Shown: positions 24,161 through 33,276 of the stretch, one piece after another
Layout: the number at the start of each line of letters is the position of its first letter
Numbering within the stretch: position 1 is the stretch's first letter
Origin: Bdellovibrio bacteriovorus HD100
GTDB taxonomy: Bacteria; Bdellovibrionota; Bdellovibrionia; Bdellovibrionales; Bdellovibrionaceae
NCBI RefSeq assembly: GCF_000196175.1
Contig: NC_005363.1
Location: forward strand, 1,426,001 to 1,490,000
Direction: 5' to 3'
Length of the DNA stretch: 64,000 bases
The notes under the pieces: model-generated
What the model was told of the DNA's origin: nothing
Seen by the model: the letters and a program-made list of their open reading frames with translations, nothing else
The model's database searches: none
Program-made: the position numbers and the translations under genes

Positions 24161-25923
24161 AGCGGAGCGGTCCAAAGTTGGAAGTACATCTTTCGATTTT
24201 GCAGAAGCTCCTGATGTGTGCCGCTTTCCACTACGCCACCTTGGGCGACAACATAGATGTTGTCTGCCTGAGTGACTGTGGACAGGCGGTGCGCAATCAC
24301 GATGGTGGTGCGGCCCTTGGTCGCTTCCGCCAAAGAGGCCTGAATGACAGCTTCAGTTTCGTTGTCGACGGCCGACGTGGCTTCATCCAAAATCAAAACA
24401 GGTGGGTTCTTTAAAATCACCCGGGCAATGGAGATACGCTGACGTTGACCGCCGGACAGTTTTTGCCCGCGCTCACCAATCAGAGTGTCCAGACCTTCCG
24501 GAAGTTTTTCGATAAATTCCATTGCGTGGGCTTTGCGGGCGGCTTCCAAAACCGCGTCCCGGCTGGCACCGGGACTTCCGTAAGCGATGTTTTCATAAAT
24601 ACTTCCATGGAACAGAAACACGTCCTGGCTGACCAGACCGATTTGGGAACGGAGATCTTGGGGATCACAGTCGGCGGTGTCTTGACCGCCGAACAGGATC
24701 TTTCCGGAAGAAGGTTTATAGAACCCCAACAGCAGTTTTGTGACTGTGGACTTTCCGGAACCTGTCGGGCCGACAATAGCCACGGTTTTTCCCGCGGGCA
24801 CCCGGATATTGATGTCTTTAAGTACTTGCACGCCATTGCTGTAGGCAAAGTCCAGATGCGAGAATTCGATGCCTTTGGTGTGATCAAAATCCCGCACGGC
24901 TTTGGTGGATTCCAAATTCACCGGGGTTTTGATCAAATCCAAAACCCGGTCAGCCGAAGCCATCGCACGTTCAAACAGATCCACGGTGTCAGCAAGGCCT
25001 GTCAGCGGCCACAAAAGACGCTGAGTCAGGAATACCAGCACGCCATAGAATCCGACATTCAGTTCCCCGCGCAGGGCCATTTGGCCCCCCATAATGAAGG
25101 TGGCGATAAAGCCCATCAACACCGCCATACGAATCAAAGGATTGAAGGCGGAAGAGACTTTGATGGCCTCTTTGTTCGATTGAAGATAAGTCATACTGTC
25201 GTTGGCCACTTTTTTGGATTCAATCTGCTCGGAGGTAAAGCTGCGAATCGTCGCCATGCCCGAGATATTGTTCGCCAGACGGGATCCGATCTGGCCGGCC
25301 TTTTCACGCACATCCAGATACAAGGGGGCGGCACGCTTCTGGAAATAGAACGCGCCCCACAAAATCACCGGGATCGGCAGGAAGGCAAAGATCGCGATAC
25401 TTGGCGCCAGGGCAAAGAAAACAGCCCCGATTAAAATCACCGAAGTGAAGACTTGAATCAGACTGTTCATGCCGCCGTTCAGGAAACGCTCCAGTTGATT
25501 GATGTCATCGTTCAGGATTGAAACCAGGCCACCGGTGCTGCGATCTTCAAAGAAGGACATGTCCAGTCTTTGCAAGTGATCATAGGCTTCCGTGCGGAAT
25601 TCATGTTGCAAAGACTGGGCAAGACCGCGCCATTTTAATAGCAACAGATATTCAAAAAGGGATTCACACATCCAGATGAGCAAAGTCAGAACGGACAGCA
25701 GAATAAGCTGATGGCCGGGTTCTTCCACGCCCCATCTGGCCAGGAAAGATTTTTCCTGATTGGCGACGACATCAATCGCGATACCGATCAGAATTTCGGG
25801 CGCGATATCGAATGCTTTGTTCAGGAAAGAAAACAGACTTCCTAAATAGAAGTCACGACGGTGTTTCTTGGTGTAGGAAAAAAGGCGGGCGAAGGACTGG
25901 AAAGAGCTTTTAGAGTGTGCCAT
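24157..25923 (-). CDS. ABC exporter, fused permease-ATPase
   Basis: 588 residues: six-helix ABC exporter membrane domain (about 20-310) followed by a nucleotide-binding domain with Walker A GPTGSGKST, Q loop, signature LSGGQRQRISIAR and Walker B VLILDEATSAVD followed by the H loop (IVIAHRLSTV). Half-transporter of the MsbA/multidrug type, working as a homodimer or heterodimer. It lies downstream of the uracil operon on the same strand, separated by 91 bases; no functional link is evident. Substrate unknown. Confidence 0.92.
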   Translation of the reverse strand: MAHSKSSFQSFARLFSYTKKHRRDFYLGSLFSFLNKAFDIAPEILIGIAIDVVANQEKSFLARWGVEEPGHQLILLSVLTLLIWMCESLFEYLLLLKWRGLAQSLQHEFRTEAYDHLQRLDMSFFEDRSTGGLVSILNDDINQLERFLNGGMNSLIQVFTSVILIGAVFFALAPSIAIFAFLPIPVILWGAFYFQKRAAPLYLDVREKAGQIGSRLANNISGMATIRSFTSEQIESKKVANDSMTYLQSNKEAIKVSSAFNPLIRMAVLMGFIATFIMGGQMALRGELNVGFYGVLVFLTQRLLWPLTGLADTVDLFERAMASADRVLDLIKTPVNLESTKAVRDFDHTKGIEFSHLDFAYSNGVQVLKDINIRVPAGKTVAIVGPTGSGKSTVTKLLLGFYKPSSGKILFGGQDTADCDPQDLRSQIGLVSQDVFLFHGSIYENIAYGSPGASRDAVLEAARKAHAMEFIEKLPEGLDTLIGERGQKLSGGQRQRISIARVILKNPPVLILDEATSAVDNETEAVIQASLAEATKGRTTIVIAHRLSTVTQADNIYVVAQGGVVESGTHQELLQNRKMYFQLWTAPL

Positions 25924-26014
25924 GGCGAAATGTCTACACCTGTCCGCATTCCGGGTCCATCTGAAAATGCCATTGGCGCCTTAAGTGAAAGCTGAATGAG
26001 CGATCGGCCTGCTA

Positions 26015-26638
26015 TTACCGCACGGGCAGGGTGTTTTGCAGGCGATGGGTGAATTGTGAAAGTACCGCATGATAGTCCCCTGAGTCCGTCACTATGGTTT
26101 GGGCATGACGTTTTGAAGGCTCCACAAATTCGTCATGCATGGGACGAACCTGAAGTTCAAACTGCTTTTTTACTCCCTCTGGGGTGCGCCCGCGTTCATG
26201 CACATCGCGGTGCAGACGGCGTTGAAAGCGCAGGTCTTCGGGGGTGTCAAAAAAGACGGCTTCATCCAGCTCGGCTCGAACTTCTTTTGAATGCAGGATC
26301 AAGATCCCATCCACGATAATGACTTTTTTAGGGTTTTCCAGAAGGGTTTCCGTTTTACGCGAGTGGGTGACAAAGTCGTAAATTGGCACCTGCAGCGGCT
26401 GACCCATTTTAAGGGTCTGAAGCCCGCGTGCGAGTAGCGTGAAATCCAAGGCCTGGGGATGATCAAAGTTCACCGAGCCCCCATCTCCATCAAAGCGAGC
26501 GGACTGGTCGATATAGTAATTGTCCTGATAAAGGATGCTGCAGTTTTCTGAACCCAGCATCTTTTGCAGTTCTTTGGCGAAGTATGTTTTGCCAGAGCCG
26601 CTGCCGCCAGCGACTCCGATAATGTGGGGACGGCTCAT
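26015..26638 (-). CDS. udk: Uridine kinase
   Basis: 207 residues, P-loop GVAGGSGSGKT at the start, lid and nucleoside region YQDNYYIDQS and FDHPQALD, and RRLHRDVHERGRTPEGV typical of Udk. Phosphorylates uridine/cytidine to UMP/CMP. It is the last gene of the minus-strand operon, six bases after upp. In a pyrimidine-degrading unit it would feed nucleosides in as nucleotides. Confidence 0.93.
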   Translation of the reverse strand: MSRPHIIGVAGGSGSGKTYFAKELQKMLGSENCSILYQDNYYIDQSARFDGDGGSVNFDHPQALDFTLLARGLQTLKMGQPLQVPIYDFVTHSRKTETLLENPKKVIIVDGILILHSKEVRAELDEAVFFDTPEDLRFQRRLHRDVHERGRTPEGVKKQFELQVRPMHDEFVEPSKRHAQTIVTDSGDYHAVLSQFTHRLQNTLPVR

Positions 26639-26643
26639 AGCAC

Positions 26644-27276
26644 CTACTTGGTTTGGAACAGACGGTCTCCGGCATCACCCAGGCCCGGGACCAGATAACC
26701 CATTTCGTTCATTTCGTTTTCAATGTTGACCGTATAGACCTCAACATCCGGGTGATAGTGATGAACTTTGTCCAGACCAGTTTGGCTGGTCAGAATGCTG
26801 ATGACTTTGATTTGGCCCACACCATAATTTTTCAGGCGGTCAATCGCGGCAATCATCGTGTCAGCGGTGGCGATCAAAGGATCGCACAAAAGCACATCCT
26901 TGCCTTTGATGTCCTGAGGCATCTTGAAATAGTATTCCACCGTGTTGTGGATGAATTTGTCGCGATAGATGCCGATAAATCCGGTGCTGGCAAAGGGCAG
27001 CATGGAAAGCGCACCATCCAGCATGCCATTTCCGGCCCGCATGATGGAAACCACCACCGGAGCGCGCACTATGCGCTGGGCTTCGGTTTTGGCGATCGGG
27101 GTTTCAATGGCGATCTTTTCCAGGTGCTGCCAGTCGCGCATGGCCTCGTAAACCAGCACTTTCGAGATTTCTTTGACGATCTCGCGGAAGTCCTGGGAAT
27201 AGGTGTTTTTGTCGCGCAGGTAACCCAGCTTGTGACGAAGCAGGGGATGATCGATGACTTTGACTTTTGAATTCAC
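26644..27276 (-). CDS. upp: Uracil phosphoribosyltransferase
   Basis: 210 residues with the UPRT fold: RAGNGMLDGALSMLPFASTG(F) and PRPP loop VLLCDPLIATADTMIAA. In bacterial Upp that loop usually reads DPMLATGGS, so this copy is diverged at the PRPP motif. Makes UMP from uracil and PRPP. Start is GTG 27276 with AAGGAG eight bases upstream. In the fungal URC pathway a UPRT is required to activate uracil, so its place beside URC1/URC4-like genes is meaningful. Confidence 0.88.
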   Translation of the reverse strand: MNSKVKVIDHPLLRHKLGYLRDKNTYSQDFREIVKEISKVLVYEAMRDWQHLEKIAIETPIAKTEAQRIVRAPVVVSIMRAGNGMLDGALSMLPFASTGFIGIYRDKFIHNTVEYYFKMPQDIKGKDVLLCDPLIATADTMIAAIDRLKNYGVGQIKVISILTSQTGLDKVHHYHPDVEVYTVNIENEMNEMGYLVPGLGDAGDRLFQTK

Positions 27277-27299
27277 AAAATACTCCTTAAAGATAATCC

Positions 27300-28517
27300 T
27301 TAGAAAACAGTGCCGTCGCTTTCAATTTTCAGCGGAGGCGAACTATCCGCACGCAAGGCTTTCGCCGCCTTGCGACCGGCCCACCAGGTGCCGCCTTCCA
27401 GAACCTTTGCCAGCGGGAATTCCGAAGGGGACTTATTCAGTTTGCTCTGAACCTGCTGACCAATACGATCCAGCAAAGACACGGTCAGGCCGCGCCATTC
27501 AATGACCAGCTCTGAATCCGGGCGATGACTTTGTTCTGCCATACCTGGGTCTTTCAATGAAATCAGACCGCGATCCAGCAGCAGGCCGCCATTGCGATAC
27601 TCGGCAAGCCCGGTCAGTCTTTCGACCTCGGTGATTTCAAAGCCGGCCTCCAGCAAAGGCTCAATTAAAGAATAGGTCATCCACTGGGAAAGTTTGTGGA
27701 AGGCCGCAAGGCCTCCGGGAACTTTGGAATAGTTCCAGATATCCCCCAGATTGACGCCTGCGACTTTCACACGCCCCGGCCAGATTTCACCCAGTCCGTC
27801 CAGCACTGCGCGCAGCAGTTGGGGACCCGTGATGCGATCGCCATAGCGGGCGCGCAGGTAATCCACCAGGCTGCCGGGACGGCCCCCTGGGAACAGACCT
27901 TTTTTTTGTTCAATGGTTTTTCCAAGGTTTTGCAATAAGGACAATCGGCCCTCGACACCCACCAAAGGATTCTGGGCACTGACCTGAAACACCTCGGAAA
28001 GCTTTTGGGTCGTTAGATTTTGCAGACCCTTTGCCGTCGCTTGCAGTGGTTTGTCGGCGTCGTCAGAGAGAGCTCCTTCCATAAACAGATAAAAACTCGC
28101 AACGCCGAGGCCTTCGGAACGGGCAAAGTCTTTTTGGGTGCTTTGTTCATGAAAAGACCAGATGTTTCCGGCACCGGCATCCAGTAACACCGACGTGATC
28201 ACCAGATCCAGCTTGATGCGGGCCTTTTCCAAAGCGTCAAAACTTTGAATCTGTTCTTGCAGGATTTTCACGCGATCAACGCCACCGGCGCGGAAGTGCC
28301 CCCAGCGCGAGTGAAAAGGAATTTCCAGGGCCGGATAATTCTGGCGGATCACTTCAATCACATAATCCACAACCGGTTCAAACTGATCATCGTGATAGTG
28401 GAAGTGCGTCTGGCCTGACTTAGTCAGTTCTAAAATCTTTTCTGCACTTTGGCGGATCGCCAGAGGTGACAGCAAAAAATCCAGGTCCTGGGCAGAGTAG
28501 GTGTGAGAGTTATTCAT
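27300..28517 (-). CDS. URC4/urg3-family protein (DUF1688, uracil catabolism)
   Basis: 405 residues from ATG 28517, which overlaps the end of the URC1-like gene by eight bases and has GGGGAG upstream; a 34-codon longer frame extends into that gene and is unlikely. The sequence matches the DUF1688/URC4 pattern (long, conserved, e.g. PFHSRWGHFRAGG, GAGNIWSFHEQS, GRPGSLVDYL). URC4 is genetically needed for uracil use in Lachancea kluyveri but its reaction is not settled. Confidence 0.82.
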   Translation of the reverse strand: MNNSHTYSAQDLDFLLSPLAIRQSAEKILELTKSGQTHFHYHDDQFEPVVDYVIEVIRQNYPALEIPFHSRWGHFRAGGVDRVKILQEQIQSFDALEKARIKLDLVITSVLLDAGAGNIWSFHEQSTQKDFARSEGLGVASFYLFMEGALSDDADKPLQATAKGLQNLTTQKLSEVFQVSAQNPLVGVEGRLSLLQNLGKTIEQKKGLFPGGRPGSLVDYLRARYGDRITGPQLLRAVLDGLGEIWPGRVKVAGVNLGDIWNYSKVPGGLAAFHKLSQWMTYSLIEPLLEAGFEITEVERLTGLAEYRNGGLLLDRGLISLKDPGMAEQSHRPDSELVIEWRGLTVSLLDRIGQQVQSKLNKSPSEFPLAKVLEGGTWWAGRKAAKALRADSSPPLKIESDGTVF

Positions 28518-29757
28518 CGATGGGTCTCCCCAGAACTGTTTCCAGTTCCTTGACGGTTTTGGTTTCACCCGGGTTGAAATATCCCGCAGCTTTTTTTGCT
28601 TCGATTTCAACTTGCGCATCAGCCGGGATCAGTTCCGCTGGAATAGAGATGCGGTTGACGACTTCAATGCCGCTTTTCACGATGGCGTTGTATTTCATGT
28701 TGCTCATCGAATGCAGGTTGTGGATTTTGGTGATGCCAAAGAAATGCAAAATGTCCGGCATCAGTTCCTGGAATCTGGCGTCTTCAACCCCGGCCACACA
28801 TTCGGTGCGGTGGAAGTAAGTGGATGCGGAATCGCCACCAACCTGTCGTTTACGGGCATTGTAAACCAGGAACTTGGTGACTTCACCCAAGGCACGGCCT
28901 TCTTTGCGATAGTAGGCGATCAAACCCACGCCCCCGCGCTGGGCGGTTCTGGCGGCATCTTCAATGCCGTATATCAGATAAGGACGGCAGGTGCAGATGT
29001 CGGAGCCAAAGACATCTGAGCCATTGCATTCATCATGCACCCGGCAGGTCAGTTCGATTTTTTCGTTGGATAGATCCTGTGGGTTTCCGAAAATGTAAAC
29101 AGTGGTGCTGCCAATAGGCGGCAGCATCACTTTAAGATCGGGGCGCGTCACCAGTTCCGGGAACATACCGCCGGTTTCCTGGAACAGGATCTTGCGCAGG
29201 TCGCCTTCGTCGACATTCAGACGTTTGGCGATGCCGGGCAGATACCACACGGGCTCAAAAGCCACTTTGGTGACCTTGATGTCTTTGTTTTCCAGAACGA
29301 CCTTGCCATCCACTTTCAGGCGGCCGGCATCAATGGCCTGATGGATCTCTGGAATCTGCAAATGGGCCTGCGTCACCGCAATAGTCGGGCGGATGTCATA
29401 GCCCGCTTCGTAAAGATCTTTGAAGTGAATGGGAATATCCAGTCCCCAAGGATCAATGGACACGATTTTGTCCGGGTCAGACCAGGAAGGGAACGGCCCC
29501 ATGCGCACCGGACTGTCCGTGTTGTGCAGATCAGGTTTGTGAGTGGTTGAATAAGACCCTTGCGCGATGGAAAGCGCACGGTACACAGCATAGGAACCAC
29601 TGTGTGTTCCGATGGCGTTTCTTTGTTTGATGTCGGTCAATGAACCAATGACAGGTCCCCGGTGCATGGGGTTTTTGACGCCCCAATGAATTGGCAGGCT
29701 GTCTTTGAACACCTGGCTTGAGTGAGAGGTCAGAATAACGTGGGCTGCTCTTTTCAT
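28510..29757 (-). CDS. URC1-like protein (GTP cyclohydrolase II family, uracil catabolism)
   Basis: 415 residues. GCH-II features: zinc cysteines in ECNGSDVFGSDICTC (C-x10-C-x-C, near 242-258) and catalytic arginine region YYRKEGRALG near 285. The Arg before the second cysteine and the Asp/Gly after it differ from RibA, as in the URC1 subgroup, and an N-terminal extension of about 220 residues is present. Lies directly after the mmsA-like gene (15-base gap), with SD AAGGA. Likely opens the pyrimidine ring at the nucleotide level, not GTP. Confidence 0.82.
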   Translation of the reverse strand: MKRAAHVILTSHSSQVFKDSLPIHWGVKNPMHRGPVIGSLTDIKQRNAIGTHSGSYAVYRALSIAQGSYSTTHKPDLHNTDSPVRMGPFPSWSDPDKIVSIDPWGLDIPIHFKDLYEAGYDIRPTIAVTQAHLQIPEIHQAIDAGRLKVDGKVVLENKDIKVTKVAFEPVWYLPGIAKRLNVDEGDLRKILFQETGGMFPELVTRPDLKVMLPPIGSTTVYIFGNPQDLSNEKIELTCRVHDECNGSDVFGSDICTCRPYLIYGIEDAARTAQRGGVGLIAYYRKEGRALGEVTKFLVYNARKRQVGGDSASTYFHRTECVAGVEDARFQELMPDILHFFGITKIHNLHSMSNMKYNAIVKSGIEVVNRISIPAELIPADAQVEIEAKKAAGYFNPGETKTVKELETVLGRPIDE

Positions 29758-29772
29758 CTTATAAATCCTTTT

Positions 29773-31248
29773 TTAAGACATCCAGTTGCTGTCGTCTTGT
29801 TTTTCCCATTTCATTGTTACTTTTTTGCTGTTGGACCAGAAATCCAGGGACTGCGCACCTGTGATATCGCCATGTCCAAATTTGGAGGCATTCGCGCCAC
29901 CGAAAGAGAACGGCTCACGCGGCACCGGGACACCGACATTCACACCCACCATGCCGGTTGAGGCCTGGCGAATGACCTTTTCAGCCAGACTGCCGCTGGA
30001 GGTGAACACCGAACAGGCATTGCCATAGGGATTGCTGTTTTCAATTTGCATGGCGTGAGTGATGTCGCGGCAGCGGATGATGCTCAGAACCGGACCGAAA
30101 TATTCAAGCGTCGCGGCTTCGCTGTTCGGTGCGACATTGTCCATGATGGTCGGACCAATCCAGTGACCGTGATCCAAACCGGCTGGCGCCGGAGTGTTTC
30201 GTCCATCCAGTAGAATCTTGGCGCCTTCTTTTTCGGCGCGAGTAATGGCGTCTTTTAAGAACTGCACCTGAGATTTGGAGATGATCGCACCCATGTCTTT
30301 GCCAAGAACCAGGGATTGCGCGCGCTGAATGATTTTTTGGATGTGATGATCGACGTCACCCACAGCCAATACCACGGCGGCGGCCATGCAGCGTTGACCC
30401 GCACATCCGGTGAACGAGTCACTGATACCAGCTCCGGTCAGATCGGGATTTGCGTCCGGCAAAAGCACGATGTGATTTTTCGCTCCGCCCAAAGCCAGCA
30501 CACGTTTTCCCAGGGCTGTGCCACGCTGATAAACATGTTGTGCCACTTTGGTAGAGCCAACAAAACCCACGGCTTTGACCTGTGGGTGATCAATGATCGC
30601 CTCGACTGTGTCTTTGCCGCCGTGAAGAACCTGGAACAGTCCATCCGGCAGTCCGGCCTCTTGAAGAGCCGCGGCGATTTTCATCGACGTCAATGGGGTT
30701 TTTTCAGAGGGCTTCCAGATATAGGCATTCCCCAAGGTCAAAGCAATAGGGATGGTCCACATCGGGACCATGGCCGGGAAGTTAAACGGCGTGATATTGG
30801 CAATCACACCCAGTGGTTCACGACGGAATTCACAGCTGACTCCGCGAGAGACTTCCATTTTTCCACCCAGATCCATGTTCTGCAGGGACAGGGCAAACTC
30901 CAGAACCTCAATGCCTTTCATCAGGCCGGCTTTGCCTTCGGCAAAGGTCTTCCCGGATTCAGAACTTTTCAGGTGGGCGATTTCGTCCAGATCCCGCATC
31001 AGAATCTGACGGAAGTTGAACATGATTTTGGTGCGTTCTTTCAAGGGCACGTCTGCCCAGGATTTTTGGGTTTCATGAGCATCTTTGATCGCCAGGTCAA
31101 TGTCTTTGGCAGTGGAAGCGTGAAGGTTGCCGATGATTTGACCATTGTAAGGACTGACGACATCCATCGCAAGGCCGGAGCCTTTTAGGAATTTACCGCT
31201 GACAAAGTTTTGGCAGGGGATGGGAGTGGCCGGAATTTTTACGCTCAT
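29773..31248 (-). CDS. (Methyl)malonate-semialdehyde dehydrogenase-like enzyme
   Basis: 491 residues, aldehyde dehydrogenase fold with the CoA-acylating MmsA/IolA type: catalytic Cys in FTGCAGQRCMAAAV (near 284), NAD loop GFVGSTKVAQHVY, and PFNFPAMVPMWTIP. Converts malonate or methylmalonate semialdehyde to acetyl- or propionyl-CoA. First gene of the operon with the URC1/URC4-like genes; malonate semialdehyde is a C3 product of the URC pathway, so this enzyme would recover it as acetyl-CoA. SD AGAGGT before ATG. Confidence 0.88.
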   Translation of the reverse strand: MSVKIPATPIPCQNFVSGKFLKGSGLAMDVVSPYNGQIIGNLHASTAKDIDLAIKDAHETQKSWADVPLKERTKIMFNFRQILMRDLDEIAHLKSSESGKTFAEGKAGLMKGIEVLEFALSLQNMDLGGKMEVSRGVSCEFRREPLGVIANITPFNFPAMVPMWTIPIALTLGNAYIWKPSEKTPLTSMKIAAALQEAGLPDGLFQVLHGGKDTVEAIIDHPQVKAVGFVGSTKVAQHVYQRGTALGKRVLALGGAKNHIVLLPDANPDLTGAGISDSFTGCAGQRCMAAAVVLAVGDVDHHIQKIIQRAQSLVLGKDMGAIISKSQVQFLKDAITRAEKEGAKILLDGRNTPAPAGLDHGHWIGPTIMDNVAPNSEAATLEYFGPVLSIIRCRDITHAMQIENSNPYGNACSVFTSSGSLAEKVIRQASTGMVGVNVGVPVPREPFSFGGANASKFGHGDITGAQSLDFWSNSKKVTMKWEKQDDSNWMS

Positions 31249-31303
31249 GAATTTCTACCTCTTTGTAAAAATGAAGCAGAAACTCTAAGTCAAAAGAGGT
31301 GAA

Positions 31304-31329
31304 TTGAATAATTACAATGAAGTATTATA
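31304..31329 (-). promoter_or_regulatory. Possible promoter/operator of the uracil operon
   Basis: On the minus strand a TATAAT hexamer (31324-31329) is followed by an imperfect dyad TTGAATAATTACAA (31304-31317) before the mmsA-like gene. No good -35 box was found. Could be a regulator site overlapping the promoter. Confidence 0.25.
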
Positions 31330-31366
31330 TCCCTGGGGTGTGAGAAAGTGCGGACGAAAATGAACA

Positions 31367-33133
31367 TTACAATGTGCGATCTTGTGGTGAGGGTTTCTTG
31401 TCACCAGAGAAGAGCAAATCAGAAATCGTATTGATCAGTTCTGAAGTTTGCACGGGTTTTGAGATATGCACATGAAAGCCAGCCGCCAAAGCCCGTTCAT
31501 GCTCTTCAGGGCGGGCGTGAGCTGTCAGTGCGACGGACCACAGATTTTCGCTGCCGGGAAGAGTGCGGATCATTTTGAGCAGGCTGTAGCCGTCTATGTC
31601 CGGCATGCTGATGTCACTGAGAAGTATTTGTGGATTGAAGACCTGGTAAAGATCAAAAGCTTTTTGGGCGGAGTCTGCCGTCACCACATTGGCGCCGGCC
31701 TTTTTCAAAACCAGACTTAATAAGTTTCTGGTGTCGGCGTCATCATCAACAATCATGATGCGCACCTCGTCCAGTGTTTTGGGATGTTCGGGGTTGGTCT
31801 CCACTAGGTTCTCATAGCCAAAATGACTGGTGGTGAATCCTTCATGCAGCTGGGCGGCCAGGACTGGCAAAGACACGGTGAACTTGGCCCCTTGATTGGG
31901 GCCTGCGCTCGTGGCTGCGACGGTGCCGCCATGGCCTTCAACGATGTGGCGGACAATGGCCAGCCCCAACCCCAGTCCGCCATAACGGCGGGTGGTGGTC
32001 GCATCTTCCTGACGGAAGCGCTCGAACACATAGGGCAGAAATTCCGGGTCAATGCCTTTGCCGTTATCGATGACATCAATCTGCACACGCGATTCGACGT
32101 TTGAAAGTTTCACGGTGATATTGCCGCCTTTGGGAGTGAACTTGATGGCGTTGGAAAGAAGATTCCACAGAACCTGCTGCAACCGTTCGGGATCTCCGCC
32201 GACGGATTTGAGGCGCTCAGGGCCTTCAACACGCACTTTGATGTTCTTCGATTTGGCGGCAATTTGCACACTTTCATAGGCGGCCTCCACCACCGACTCG
32301 ATGTCGATGGGCTTCACATGCAGCTGCAGTTTTCCGGATATGATGCGGGAGACATCCAGCAGATCATTAATGATTTGCACCTGAATCTGGGCGTTGCGAT
32401 GGATGGCGTTGATCGAGACTTTGGCTTCCTCCGGCGAGGTGGCCGGGTCTTTCAGGATATCACTGTGACCCAAAATGACGTTGAGAGGTGTGCGCAATTC
32501 ATGCGAGACCGTCGCCAGGAATTCATCTTTCAGGCGATTGGCGGTCTGCGCCTGTTCGTAAAGGCGCTGGCGAATGCTGGCGTCTTCTTTTAGCTGCTTG
32601 TTGGCCAGTGCCAGCTCCTGGGTGCGTTCCTGCACCCGATGTTCCAGATCCTGATACAGGCTGCGCAGCTTGGATTCTGTGGCTTTGCGCTCGGTGATGT
32701 CATGCAGAAAGGAACCAAACAGATGTTTTCCATTGTGTTCAAATGGAAAGATGGTCATCTCGACGGGAATCTCATGGCCATCACGATGAAGCGCGGTGAT
32801 CTCCATGCGTTTGTTCAGGACGGGGCCTTCGCCCGTGGCAAGGTAGTGAGCCAGGCCCTTTTTGTGGGCCTCGCGATATTTGTGCGGGATCACGATGTCT
32901 GCAAGCTCTTTTCCCAGAACCTCTTTGTCCTTCCAGCCAAATGTCTTTTCCGCCTGACGGTTCCAGTCTGTGATGAGCCCGTCACTGTTCATGCCGATAA
33001 AGGCATTGTAAGCCGAATCCAGAATCGTGCGGGTGCGCTGTTCGCTGATTTGAAAGCGATCCAGAAAAGTCCTTTCAGACTTCGATAATAAAAAACGAGC
33101 GACCTTGTTACGAAACCAATCAGCAAGTTTCAT
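31367..33133 (-). CDS. PAS-domain hybrid histidine kinase with receiver domain
   Basis: 588 residues. A PAS domain (about 30-150), a short coiled coil (about 155-200), then HisKA with H211 (ATVSHELRTPLN), N box QQVLWNLLSNAIKF, G2 YGGLGLGLAIVRHI. A C-terminal receiver domain has phospho-acceptor D507 (LLSDISMPDIDG). No membrane helix, so a soluble sensor. Monocistronic and without a neighbouring response regulator gene; it would signal through its own receiver to a distant Hpt or regulator. Confidence 0.9.
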   Translation of the reverse strand: MKLADWFRNKVARFLLSKSERTFLDRFQISEQRTRTILDSAYNAFIGMNSDGLITDWNRQAEKTFGWKDKEVLGKELADIVIPHKYREAHKKGLAHYLATGEGPVLNKRMEITALHRDGHEIPVEMTIFPFEHNGKHLFGSFLHDITERKATESKLRSLYQDLEHRVQERTQELALANKQLKEDASIRQRLYEQAQTANRLKDEFLATVSHELRTPLNVILGHSDILKDPATSPEEAKVSINAIHRNAQIQVQIINDLLDVSRIISGKLQLHVKPIDIESVVEAAYESVQIAAKSKNIKVRVEGPERLKSVGGDPERLQQVLWNLLSNAIKFTPKGGNITVKLSNVESRVQIDVIDNGKGIDPEFLPYVFERFRQEDATTTRRYGGLGLGLAIVRHIVEGHGGTVAATSAGPNQGAKFTVSLPVLAAQLHEGFTTSHFGYENLVETNPEHPKTLDEVRIMIVDDDADTRNLLSLVLKKAGANVVTADSAQKAFDLYQVFNPQILLSDISMPDIDGYSLLKMIRTLPGSENLWSVALTAHARPEEHERALAAGFHVHISKPVQTSELINTISDLLFSGDKKPSPQDRTL

Positions 33134-33241
33134 AATAAAAAGAATAGCCTGTTTAAATTATAGCGACCGCAATTTATTTAAATTCATCCAGCTTGGGCGA
33201 TGCGGGGGATGTAGGATGGCAAGGTGAACCGTTGAGTCGGG

Positions 33242-33274
33242 GGCATCTGGCAATAGTAAATATTGTAAGATGCC
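33242..33274. other. Long hairpin downstream of the lipoprotein gene
   Basis: GGCATCT and AGATGCC (33242-33248/33268-33274) enclose CAATA/TATTG (33251-33255/33261-33265) with a GTAAA loop. It sits just after the stop of the minus-strand lipoprotein gene; no U-run follows, so it is a 3'-end stabiliser or weak terminator. Confidence 0.4.
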
Positions 33275-33276
33275 AC

